From contig DDLZ01000032.1 of NCBI GenBank assembly GCA_002340405.1, positions 2,538-9,782 of the forward strand: a stretch of DNA of 7,245 bases, read 5' to 3'. Within the stretch, counting starts at the first letter, position 1; each line of letters opens with the position of its first letter. The notes beneath the pieces are model-generated. The model ran no database searches, had not been told where the DNA came from, and saw nothing but the letters and a program-made list of their open reading frames with translations. The stretch comes from Bacteroidales bacterium UBA2559. Lineage in GTDB: Bacteria; Bacteroidota; Bacteroidia; Bacteroidales; Bacteroidaceae. The translations under genes and the position numbers were made by a program. This document shows positions 1-6,919 of the stretch, piece after piece.

Positions 1-1218
1 CTTTATTTCCATGGCAATCGTGCCTCCGGCTAACTCCTTAACCATCATTGCAGCCTGCATAAGGGCATATATAACGCCGTTGGGGTCAATTCCCCGCTCA
101 AAACGGAACGATGCATCGGTAAGAAGCTGGTGCCGTCTTGCACTTTTGCGTATCCAGGTGGGATGGAAATAGGCACTCTCCAGAAATACGTTCACCGTTT
201 CGTCCGTTATACCCGAATCCAGACCTCCGAAGACACCGCCAATACACATGGGTTCTTCGATATTGCATATCATAAGGTCCCGGTCTGAGAGTTTGCGCTC
301 CACACCATCGAGAGTGACGAATGGAGTACCTTCGGGCATGGTACGCACTACCACCTTGCCGCCCTTGATCCTATCGGCGTCAAAGCTGTGCAACGGCTGT
401 CCGTAAGCGAACAGTATGTAGTTGGTAATATCTACTATATTGTTTACCGGATGCAGCCCTATGACAGTGAGCCTCTGCTTTAGCCAGTCGGGACTCTCCT
501 TCACAGTCACGCCCTTGATACTGACACCTGCATAACGCGGGCAGGCCTCGGTATTCAGCACCTCAATATCTATTTTGAGGTTATTGTTATTGACCTTGAA
601 TCCCTCACAGCCCGGACGGTGAAGCGAGGTTTTGTAGCCGTTCTGAATGAGCCATGCATAAAAATCGCGGGCCACGCCCCAGTGTGAGCAGGCATCCGAA
701 TGGTTGGGTGTGATATCCACCTCGATCACATAGTCCGATTCCAGATTAAAATATTCCGATGCGGAAGTACCGGGAAGAGCATCGGAGGGAAGCACCATTA
801 TGCCCGAGTGATCATCGCTCAAACCAAGCTCTTTCTCGGAGCAGATCATTCCGTGTGACTCCACGCCGCGCAATTTAGACTGCTTTATGGTAAAACATTC
901 GTCACCCTCGTATATTTTTGCACCTATGGCGGCTACAACAACCTTCTGTCCTGCAGCCACATTGGGGGCTCCACATACAATCTGTACCGGTTCGCCGCTG
1001 CCCTGATTGACCGTTGTCACACTCAGATGGTCCGAATTGGGATGCTTCACACATGTCAGGACCTCCCCTATGACTATATTTTTGAGACCGCCTTTTACGG
1101 ACTGAACCTCCTCTACTCCGCCGACTTCGAGTCCTATCGATGTGAGCGCAGCTGCCATCTCATCGGCTGTAAGATCAAAGTCAACATACTCCTTGAGCCA
1201 TTTATATGATATATTCAT
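1..1218 (-). CDS. pheT: Phenylalanine--tRNA ligase beta subunit, N-terminal half (3' end beyond left edge)
   Basis: Beta chain of the cytoplasmic alpha2-beta2 phenylalanyl-tRNA synthetase, which charges tRNA-Phe with phenylalanine using ATP. The open frame runs 406 codons from an ATG at 1218 to the left edge without a stop. It begins MNISYKWLKEYVDFDL, as in Bacteroidales PheT. Residues about 40-150 form the EMAP/OB-like tRNA-binding domain, with the KHPNSDHL motif at 58-65. Residues about 210-385 match the B3/B4 editing module and end with RRHQLLTDASFRFERGIDP (361-379), a PheT hallmark. The rest of B5, the catalytic-like core and the FDX-ACB anticodon-binding domain lie outside the window, so roughly half of a usual ~800-residue protein is present. 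It sits 107 bp downstream of dnaB and has its own promoter-like element. Nothing seen is broken; the truncation is the window edge. Confidence 0.97.
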   Translation of the reverse strand, partial: MNISYKWLKEYVDFDLTADEMAAALTSIGLEVGGVEEVQSVKGGLKNIVIGEVLTCVKHPNSDHLSVTTVNQGSGEPVQIVCGAPNVAAGQKVVVAAIGAKIYEGDECFTIKQSKLRGVESHGMICSEKELGLSDDHSGIMVLPSDALPGTSASEYFNLESDYVIEVDITPNHSDACSHWGVARDFYAWLIQNGYKTSLHRPGCEGFKVNNNNLKIDIEVLNTEACPRYAGVSIKGVTVKESPDWLKQRLTVIGLHPVNNIVDITNYILFAYGQPLHSFDADRIKGGKVVVRTMPEGTPFVTLDGVERKLSDRDLMICNIEEPMCIGGVFGGLDSGITDETVNVFLESAYFHPTWIRKSARRHQLLTDASFRFERGIDPNGVIYALMQAAMMVKELAGGTIAMEIK

Positions 1219-1252
1219 AATTACGCTAAAAAGCCTTTTTCTGTTTAATTTG

Positions 1253-1260
1253 CAAAGGTA
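1253..1260 (-). promoter_or_regulatory. Bacteroidota-type -7 promoter element for pheT
   Basis: On the minus strand this reads TACCTTTG, an exact match to the Bacteroidota -7 consensus TAnnTTTG, followed by CAAATTAA. It lies 34 bases before the pheT ATG, which would give a leader of roughly 30 nucleotides. No good -33 TTTG is seen 19-23 bases upstream, where the sequence is AAACCT-like, so the element is only half supported. The leader holds an A/T-rich AAAAAGGCTTTTT but no convincing attenuator or T-box. Confidence 0.55.
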
Positions 1261-1325
1261 CAAAAAAGTTCATATTGAGAGGTTTATTTGCGCACCTTTA
1301 CATATTTAGCGTTAGCCCTGTAAGC

Positions 1326-2852
1326 CTAAAACGGGCACTCGTCGTCTGATGTTCCTTCTACAGAGATTTGAACAGATTCAGGATCATACGCCGGCTCGTC
1401 ATTCATCTTGGAGCGTTTGACATTGGCTTTTCTTACAGTCGGCATAGGAGTGCCCGAGCCGATATTTTCAAACAGGGCATATTCACTCTGGAACGACAGG
1501 CGTATGTCGCCTATTCCTCCGTTACGATGTTTGGCAATAATGATTTCGGCTATGCCACGCAGGTCATTGTGGTTATTATCCTCATAAATCTTATAATACT
1601 CCGGACGGTGTATGAAACATACTATATCGGCATCCTGCTCAATGGCTCCCGATTCGCGCAGATCACTCAATTGCGGACGCTTGCCTTCATAACCTTCACG
1701 CACCTCTACTGAACGGTTCAACTGTGAGAGCGCTATAATGGGTATGTCCAGCTCTTTGGCTATACCCTTCAGGCTGCGTGAAATGGTGCTTATCTCCTCC
1801 TGACGGTTGCCGAACCTTATTCCGCTGGCATTCATCAGTTGCAGATAGTCAATTATTATAAGCTGCACATCATGTTCCATTTTCAGACGAATAGCCTTAG
1901 TGCGGAATTCCGTTATTGAGAGGTTGGCCGTATCGTCCAGATAGATGGGAGCACTTTGCAGCGCGTTGATTTTGCTGTCCAACTGTTCCCATTCGTATGG
2001 AGCCAGGCGGCCGTCACGGAGCTTGCTGCCGGAGATTTCACATACACCCGATATAAGGCGATTGACAAGTTGCACATTACTCATTTCGAGCGAGAATATT
2101 GCCACAGGCTGTTCGTTGTTAATGGCTATATTCTTGGCCATGGAGAGAGCAAACGCCGTCTTACCCATAGCCGGACGGGCTGCAAGAATAATAAGATCGG
2201 ACTTCTGCCATCCGGATGTTATGTTGTCCAGCTCACGGAATCCGCTGACAAGTCCGCTCATACCCTCGGCACGCTTAGAAGCCGTCCTGATGCGTTCCAT
2301 TGACTCCTGAAGCGCCGCACCAATGGTTGTAAAGTCCTTCTTTACATTACGGTGGCCTATCTGGAAAAGGCGGTTTTCGGCCTCACCTAAAAGCTCGGAA
2401 ATATCGGTAGTATCATCAAAAGCCAAGGTCTGGATCTCACTTGTGAACGATATCAGCTCACGGGCTATTGCCTTCTGAGCGATTATACGGGCATGGTATT
2501 CGATGTGTGCCGATGACGACACCTTGCCGGCAAGCTGGGTGACATAGAGCGCCCCGCCTGCCTCTTCCAGCGTACCGTTGCTTTTAAGCTGTTCGGTCAC
2601 AGTGAGTATGTCAATAGGACGCTGATTGAACGAAAGGTCAGACACAGCATCATAAATGATGCGGTGACGATGATCATAAAACGAATCGGACCTTAGTATA
2701 TCGCTTACTCTAGGATAAGCGTCCTGTTCAATCATAAGCGCTCCAATCACAGCCTCCTCCAGCTCAAGCGCCTGAGGCTGAAGGTGATTGAGTGCTATGT
2801 TACCGGTGGTGCTTCGCGCACTTCGGGATTTACGTGTATTTGATTCTGCCAT
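1326..2852 (-). CDS. dnaB: Replicative DNA helicase DnaB
   Basis: Hexameric 5'-3' helicase that unwinds DNA ahead of the replisome and recruits primase; cytoplasmic. The protein has 508 residues, somewhat longer than the ~470 of E. coli DnaB. The N-terminal primase-interacting domain spans about 25-125 (PQALELEEAVIGALM at 26-40), then a linker to about 195. The RecA-like ATPase domain spans about 198-465: Walker A ARPAMGKT (225-232), catalytic-glutamate motif SLEMS (E256), Walker B LIIIDYLQL (331-339), the SQLNRSVE segment (376-383), SDLRESGAIEQDAD (396-409) and KHRNG (441-445) with the likely arginine finger R443. No intein is present. Residues 466-508 are a poorly conserved acidic tail ending DDECPF, resembling the SSB C-terminal peptide. 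The start at 2852 precedes the conserved N-domain by about 25 residues. The stop is TAG. It follows ispE and precedes pheT. Confidence 0.98.
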   Translation of the reverse strand: MAESNTRKSRSARSTTGNIALNHLQPQALELEEAVIGALMIEQDAYPRVSDILRSDSFYDHRHRIIYDAVSDLSFNQRPIDILTVTEQLKSNGTLEEAGGALYVTQLAGKVSSSAHIEYHARIIAQKAIARELISFTSEIQTLAFDDTTDISELLGEAENRLFQIGHRNVKKDFTTIGAALQESMERIRTASKRAEGMSGLVSGFRELDNITSGWQKSDLIILAARPAMGKTAFALSMAKNIAINNEQPVAIFSLEMSNVQLVNRLISGVCEISGSKLRDGRLAPYEWEQLDSKINALQSAPIYLDDTANLSITEFRTKAIRLKMEHDVQLIIIDYLQLMNASGIRFGNRQEEISTISRSLKGIAKELDIPIIALSQLNRSVEVREGYEGKRPQLSDLRESGAIEQDADIVCFIHRPEYYKIYEDNNHNDLRGIAEIIIAKHRNGGIGDIRLSFQSEYALFENIGSGTPMPTVRKANVKRSKMNDEPAYDPESVQISVEGTSDDECPF

Positions 2853-2869
2853 ATTTGTTGCTTTTCATG

Positions 2870-2900
2870 CAAAGTTAGGACTTTGATCGGCAGCAGCACA
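2870..2900 (-). promoter_or_regulatory. Bacteroidota-type promoter for dnaB
   Basis: Minus-strand TAACTTTG (2877-2870) matches the -7 consensus TAnnTTTG exactly. TGTG (2900-2897), 19 bases upstream, is one mismatch from the -33 TTTG. The -7 box ends 17 bases before the dnaB ATG, so the predicted transcript would have a leader of only about 10-13 nucleotides. This suggests dnaB can be transcribed separately from ispE and the rnf genes. It is predicted from the motif alone. Confidence 0.62.
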
Positions 2901-2935
2901 GAAAAAGGGGGGCAGTTATCCCACAGTTTTCAACA

Positions 2936-3856
2936 CTACGCCATTTCGCGCTGACAGACAAACATATCCGGGAAAAGTTCAGCTTCATTTTTCAGAGGAG
3001 TGCGGAACAGTCCGAAAATTGTCGAACCCGAACCGGACATGGATGCATATTCGGCGCCCAGCTTATACAGTCGCTCTTTTATTTCGGCCAATAACGGATA
3101 CCGTTTGAATACGCCGGACTCAAAATCATTGAAGACACAATCTCTCCATTCCGATACGGGACGTTTTATGGCCTCGGCAAGAGGTATCTGCGGTGTACAC
3201 GGTGTAACTTCGGAATAAGCCCGGGCGGTACTGACCGATATATCGGGCTTGACCAAAAGTATGTTATAACCACGCAGCGACAGGCTTATGGGGGTCAGAA
3301 TTTCACCGCGTCCGGCAGCCAGCGACGGAACATTCAATATGAAGAACGGACAGTCCGAACCGAGTCTGGCCGCATATTTCATCATCATTGAATCACGCAT
3401 CCTAAGGTTGAAGCGACGGTTCAGAAGCGATATCATAAATGCACCGTCCGATGAGCCCCCACCAAGTCCCGCACTCGACGGAATATGTTTGTAGAGTCTT
3501 ATATCTATTGATGGCAGATCAAAATCCTCCAGCAACATCAGATAAGCCTTTACCACAAGGTTGTCGGCTGCATGGAAAGGGAAGGTGTTGCCGGTCATTT
3601 CAAGCGAACAGCAGGAAATCTCCTCCCTGCGCCGGCGTTGAGGACGGTTGGAAAAAATCTCTTCGGACTGCACCATAAATCCCGCTTCAATGCGCTTTCG
3701 TATCTGGGCCGGGTCAAGCGGACGCATCAGAGTGATCTCCAGTGCATCCTGCAAGAGCACCGGATAAAAGAGGGTCTCAATATTGTGATAACCGTCAGGA
3801 CGCTTTGACAAAACATTCAGCCCAATATTGACTTTGGCATTCGGAAAAGCGATCAT
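2936..3856 (-). CDS. ispE: 4-diphosphocytidyl-2-C-methyl-D-erythritol kinase
   Basis: GHMP-family kinase of the MEP pathway: it uses ATP to phosphorylate the 2-hydroxyl of CDP-methylerythritol, a step toward IPP and DMAPP; cytoplasmic. Visible motifs are the N-terminal NAKVNIGLN (6-14) with catalytic K8, RPDGYHNIETLF (19-30), the ATP-binding GHMP loop PSSAGLGGGSSDGA (126-139), LGSDCPFF (165-172) with catalytic D168, and the C-terminal GHMP motif ASMSGSGSTIFGLF (271-284). At 306 residues it exceeds the usual ~270-285. The extra length is at about 46-86, between the first strands and the ADNLVVKAY helix, and includes RPQRRRREE (71-79). The start at 3856 places K8 correctly; no strong Shine-Dalgarno is seen. 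It lies 41 bp after rnfA with no promoter-like element in the gap, so read-through from the rnf genes is plausible. The stop is TAG, next to the dnaB promoter region. Confidence 0.97.
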   Translation of the reverse strand: MIAFPNAKVNIGLNVLSKRPDGYHNIETLFYPVLLQDALEITLMRPLDPAQIRKRIEAGFMVQSEEIFSNRPQRRRREEISCCSLEMTGNTFPFHAADNLVVKAYLMLLEDFDLPSIDIRLYKHIPSSAGLGGGSSDGAFMISLLNRRFNLRMRDSMMMKYAARLGSDCPFFILNVPSLAAGRGEILTPISLSLRGYNILLVKPDISVSTARAYSEVTPCTPQIPLAEAIKRPVSEWRDCVFNDFESGVFKRYPLLAEIKERLYKLGAEYASMSGSGSTIFGLFRTPLKNEAELFPDMFVCQREMA

Positions 3857-3897
3857 TTTAACTCATTTCGTTTTTTTATGAATGCAGCCGATAATCT

Positions 3898-4518
3898 TTA
3901 TAGACCTGCAGCTACGGCTATTCCATGGTCCACGCCGCTGAATCCCATAAATGCCATAGCTAACAGTCCGGCAGTTATGAGCGCTATTGCCATACCCTCC
4001 ATGCTCTTGGGCAGACTCATTGTAGAAAGCTGCTCCCGTATGCCGGCAAAGATTATTATGGCAAGAGTGAAACCTAACGATGTGGCAAATGCATAAAAGA
4101 CACCTGTAAGCAGCGTAGGCTCAAGTCCGTGCGCGTTATACACACCGTTGGCAACGAGGATAGAGACACCCAGTATGCAACAGTTTGTAGTTATGAGCGG
4201 AAGGAATATACCCAGAGCCTGATAGAGCGAGGGTGACACCTTCTTAAGCACGGCTTCAAGCATCTGCACCAGACCGGCTATGATCAGTATGAACAATATC
4301 GTCTGTAGATAGTCCAGTCCGTAGGGGTTGAGTACCCATATTTGCAAAGCATATGTCACTATGACTGAAACCGTAAGTACAAAAGTGACCGCTATTCCCA
4401 TGCCGGCAGCAGTACCGACCTTTTTGGAGACACCCAAAAACGGGCAGATACCCAGGAACTGGGAAAGAACAATATTATTTACGAATATTGCCGAAATAAA
4501 TATCAGAAAATACTCCAT
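3898..4518 (-). CDS. rnfA: Rnf electron transport complex subunit RnfA
   Basis: Integral inner-membrane subunit (about six helices) of the ion-translocating ferredoxin:NAD+ oxidoreductase, of the RnfA/NqrE family. The 206-residue protein starts MEYFLIFISAIFVNNIVLSQ and carries the family motif GICPFLGVSKK (23-33), with C25, and LPLITTNCCILGV (106-118), with C113. In characterised Rnf and Nqr complexes the equivalent cysteines share an iron-sulfur centre with the RnfE/NqrD partner, half buried in the membrane. The C-terminus extends about ten residues beyond the usual FMGFSG ending, explaining the length over the ~193 of E. coli RsxA. A second cysteine, C114, directly follows the ligand. It begins 5 bp after the rnfE stop, so translation is probably coupled, and it is the last rnf gene before ispE. 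Confidence 0.96.
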   Translation of the reverse strand: MEYFLIFISAIFVNNIVLSQFLGICPFLGVSKKVGTAAGMGIAVTFVLTVSVIVTYALQIWVLNPYGLDYLQTILFILIIAGLVQMLEAVLKKVSPSLYQALGIFLPLITTNCCILGVSILVANGVYNAHGLEPTLLTGVFYAFATSLGFTLAIIIFAGIREQLSTMSLPKSMEGMAIALITAGLLAMAFMGFSGVDHGIAVAAGL

Positions 4519-4523
4519 AATGT

Positions 4524-5114
4524 TCAGGCTTTACGGTTTTTGAATGAATTGAATATAGCTATGAGCAGACCGAGTGTTATGAATGCTCCGGGAGCTAAAA
4601 CAAACACAAGCATATCCATGGACTCGGGAAGAATGCGATGTCCGAACACCGCACCATTGCCAAGCAGCTCGCGTATGAATCCCACCAGTGTCAGAGCTAA
4701 AGTAAATCCGATCCCGATGCCTATGCCGTCACAGATTGATGCAAGCACATTGTTCTTGGCAGCAAAAGCCTCGGCACGGCCCAGTATGATACAGTTCACC
4801 ACAATAAGCGGGATGAATATACCCAGAGTGTTGTAAAGATCAGGCACATATGCCTGCATTACCATCTGAAGTATCGTTACGAACGATGCTATAACCACTA
4901 TGTAGCACGGTATCCGTATTCCGTCGGGGATAAGATCCTTGAGCAGCGATATGAATGCGTTGGAACATATCAGCACAAACATGGTGGCCACGCCCATACC
5001 CATTCCGTTTATGGCCGATGTGGTTGTAGCCAGCGTAGGACACATTCCAAGGAGAAGAACAAATGTAGGGTTCTCCTTGAATATTCCGTTTATTATTGTC
5101 TTTAAGTAATTCAT
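4524..5114 (-). CDS. rnfE: Rnf electron transport complex subunit RnfE
   Basis: Integral membrane subunit of the RnfE/NqrD family, a distant relative of RnfA that packs against it with inverted topology. The 196-residue protein starts MNYLKTIINGIFKENPTFVL. Diagnostic segments are LLGMCPTLATTTSAINGMGMG (21-41) with C25, LGIFIPLIVVNCIILGRAEAF (97-117) with C108, and GFIRELLGNG (164-173). C25 and C108 are the expected ligands of the membrane iron-sulfur centre shared with RnfA. NCIILGRAEAFA distinguishes it from RnfA, which has NCCILGV. It starts 18 bp after the rnfG stop (upstream sequence AGTGATATAAG, no clear Shine-Dalgarno) and stops 5 bp before rnfA. The length is close to the family norm of about 200 residues. 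Confidence 0.96.
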   Translation of the reverse strand: MNYLKTIINGIFKENPTFVLLLGMCPTLATTTSAINGMGMGVATMFVLICSNAFISLLKDLIPDGIRIPCYIVVIASFVTILQMVMQAYVPDLYNTLGIFIPLIVVNCIILGRAEAFAAKNNVLASICDGIGIGIGFTLALTLVGFIRELLGNGAVFGHRILPESMDMLVFVLAPGAFITLGLLIAIFNSFKNRKA

Positions 5115-5132
5115 CTTATATCACTATTTGAT

Positions 5133-5927
5133 TTAGTTTCTTGGTGATGTATTGCTAATAGATTCAGCACCTGTACTGCCGGCACCAGCATTAAAACCGC
5201 CGTCTCCAACGTCGGCAGCACCAACGCCGTCACCATTTTCAGTATCATTGTCCGAATCAGCTTCGACACCGGTATCGCTTTCGGTTTCGATGCCGATATG
5301 GTCGGACAATGCCTTGTAGGCCGAATTGACTGCATTCAGGAATGCCCTTGAGGTGATGGTTGAAGCAGTTATGGCATCAATCTGACCGCCGTCATTGCTG
5401 ACAGTCAGGTAGCCATCGCCCGGATTCATTCCTATAATGTTGCGGTTGCCCGGCTTTACGGGAGCCCCCAGCAGGATAGTGGCAACGGCCGATTGCTGTT
5501 TCATTTCTGAACTCTCCTGACGGAACCACTCACCGGCCAAAGCGCCGAGTCCGGGAGTCTCGCTGTGTTCAAGCACCTCATATCCCAGGATCTCACCCTT
5601 GGGGTTAAAGCCCACCATAACCTTTAAATCACCTCCGAAGGCGTTTTTGTCAGTTGACTCTACGGCGGTACCCAACAGATTGTCATTCATATCATATACA
5701 CTATGAAATATGAATCCATCCTTCTCGTACGGCTTTTCAACCCTGAACTTCATGTCGCTGTCAGAGAGAATGACACTCTTAATACCGTTCTCAATGACCT
5801 GTTTGTTTATCTGCTCAATGGGACCGCTGGTCACATTGTTAACCCAGGCCAGCAACCCACCGGCAACTATCGCGATGACAGTCATCACCAGGGCCATATT
5901 AAGCAAATTAGATTCTACCTTTTTCAT
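5133..5927 (-). CDS. rnfG: Rnf electron transport complex subunit RnfG (covalent FMN subunit)
   Basis: RnfG/NqrC-family subunit: one N-terminal transmembrane helix (about 9-30) and an outward-facing FMN-binding domain. The chosen ATG at 5927 overlaps the rnfD TGA as ATGA, gives MKKVESNLLNMALVM like relatives, and has GGGAAG about 8 bases upstream. An ATG at 5960 would add 11 residues inside rnfD and is less likely. The 264-residue protein contains HSETPGLGA (121-129) and DAITASTITS (184-193). T190 is the predicted threonine carrying phosphoester-linked FMN, installed by an ApbE-type transferase not seen in the window. The site reads TAST rather than the usual SGAT. Residues 212-264 are an extra low-complexity tail rich in Gly and Asp, with 12 acidic and one basic residue, which makes the protein longer than most homologs. 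Confidence 0.95.
   Translation of the reverse strand: MKKVESNLLNMALVMTVIAIVAGGLLAWVNNVTSGPIEQINKQVIENGIKSVILSDSDMKFRVEKPYEKDGFIFHSVYDMNDNLLGTAVESTDKNAFGGDLKVMVGFNPKGEILGYEVLEHSETPGLGALAGEWFRQESSEMKQQSAVATILLGAPVKPGNRNIIGMNPGDGYLTVSNDGGQIDAITASTITSRAFLNAVNSAYKALSDHIGIETESDTGVEADSDNDTENGDGVGAADVGDGGFNAGAGSTGAESISNTSPRN
5924..5927 (-). other. ATGA stop-start overlap joining rnfD and rnfG
   Basis: The rnfG start codon ATG (5927-5925) shares bases with the rnfD stop TGA (5926-5924). This is a classic arrangement for translational coupling and is the main reason for choosing this rnfG start over the ATG at 5960. Confidence 0.85.
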
Positions 5928-6910
5928 TTTGCAATCTTCCCGAAACGTTTTGGTTTGCACCAGTTATTGATAAGCGGAGTAACACCGTTCATGATCAGAA
6001 TGGCAAATGACATACCCTCCGGATACGAACCGAAATATCTGATTAATACTGTCAAGAAACCTATTCCAATACCGTACCACACCATACCCTTAGTTGTCAT
6101 AGGCGATGTAACGTAATCCGTAGCCATGAAAATGGCACCCAGCATAAGTCCGCCTGTACAGAGATGGTATAAGGGATTCACATATAGCACAGGATTGACA
6201 AACCACATTATTCCGGTAAGGACTGCCACAGTAGCCAATATTGATATGGGTATGTGCCAGGTAATCACCTTCCGCCATAGCAGAATAACCAGTCCCAATA
6301 GCAGTGCCAGCACACTCACCTCACCCAGACAGCCGCCTGTAGTTCCAAGGAACAGGCTGGAAAGTCCCGGCAACTGTGCTGCGACAGAGGCATCACCTCC
6401 CGCAATCAAGCTCATCAGACTCAGTGGTGTAGCGCCCGTAACGGCATCGGTATATGCCATAAACTGATGCGGTACAGGCCATGAAGTCATGGCGGCAGGA
6501 AATGATATAAGCAGGAACACACGACCTACAAGTGCCGGATTGAACGGGTTTTTACCCAATCCGCCGAAAGCCATCTTGCCCACTCCTATTGCAATAAGAG
6601 CGCCCATAGCTATCATGTAGATAGGAATATTGGACGGCAAATTAAATGCCAACAGGATACCGGTTATTACAGCCGACCCGTCACTTATCGTAGTATCCTT
6701 GATCTTGAGCAGAAATTTTGCAATTAACCACTCAAACAGAAGACAGAAAGCTACCGATGTTGCAGTAACAATTAACGCCCCCAGTCCGAAAACGATGAAA
6801 GAAGCGACAAGCGCCGGCATGAGTGCAATAATCACCCAACGCATATTTCTTTCAATCGTGTCACCGCTATGAATGTGCGGCGATGTCGATATGTACAGTT
6901 TTTCAGCCAT
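5924..6910 (-). CDS. rnfD: Rnf electron transport complex subunit RnfD
   Basis: Polytopic membrane subunit of the RnfD/NqrB family, thought to form the ion-translocating core together with a covalent FMN. The 328-residue protein begins MAEKLYISTSPHIHSGDTIE, then has about eight to ten hydrophobic helices. Diagnostic segments are SDGSAVITGILLAFNLP (76-92), FGGLGKNPFNPALVGRVF (115-132), the flavin site DAVTGATPL (155-163) with T161 as the predicted FMN-linked threonine, FMATDYVTSP (261-270), and GSYPEGMSFAILIMN (294-308). The order and length match the family (about 320-350). It begins 9 bp after the rnfC stop; the spacer reads TAAGGAATA, with an AAGGA close to the start, an acceptable if tightly spaced ribosome site. 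The end overlaps rnfG by four bases. Start chosen because the SPHIHSGDT motif sits at the normal distance. Confidence 0.97.
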   Translation of the reverse strand: MAEKLYISTSPHIHSGDTIERNMRWVIIALMPALVASFIVFGLGALIVTATSVAFCLLFEWLIAKFLLKIKDTTISDGSAVITGILLAFNLPSNIPIYMIAMGALIAIGVGKMAFGGLGKNPFNPALVGRVFLLISFPAAMTSWPVPHQFMAYTDAVTGATPLSLMSLIAGGDASVAAQLPGLSSLFLGTTGGCLGEVSVLALLLGLVILLWRKVITWHIPISILATVAVLTGIMWFVNPVLYVNPLYHLCTGGLMLGAIFMATDYVTSPMTTKGMVWYGIGIGFLTVLIRYFGSYPEGMSFAILIMNGVTPLINNWCKPKRFGKIAK

Positions 6911-6919
6911 TATTCCTTA

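Noticed and set aside
1228..1240. AAAAAGCCTTTTT near-palindrome in the pheT leader
   Set aside because: The stem would be A-T pairs only with almost no loop, and it sits between promoter and start codon, where a terminator is not expected. No T-box or leader peptide features were found.
1945..2310. Plus-strand open frames within dnaB, and similar ones within pheT, ispE, rnfA, rnfE, rnfG and rnfD
   Set aside because: They are antisense to well-supported conserved genes, show no recognisable domains and have no promoter or ribosome site.
2832..2868. A 12-codon open frame (MKSNKYGRIKYT) on the minus strand overlapping the dnaB start
   Set aside because: The predicted transcription start falls downstream of its ATG and it has no ribosome site; it is probably chance.
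2902..2926. Possible terminator after ispE (GGG-loop-CCC followed by TTTTT on the minus strand)
   Set aside because: Only about three G-C pairs can form in the stem, which is too weak to call.
5928..5960. Alternative upstream ATG for rnfG adding 11 residues (MQTKTFREDCK)
   Set aside because: It lies inside rnfD and is polar, unlike RnfG N-termini. The ATG at 5927 overlaps the rnfD stop as ATGA and starts at the usual distance from the membrane helix.
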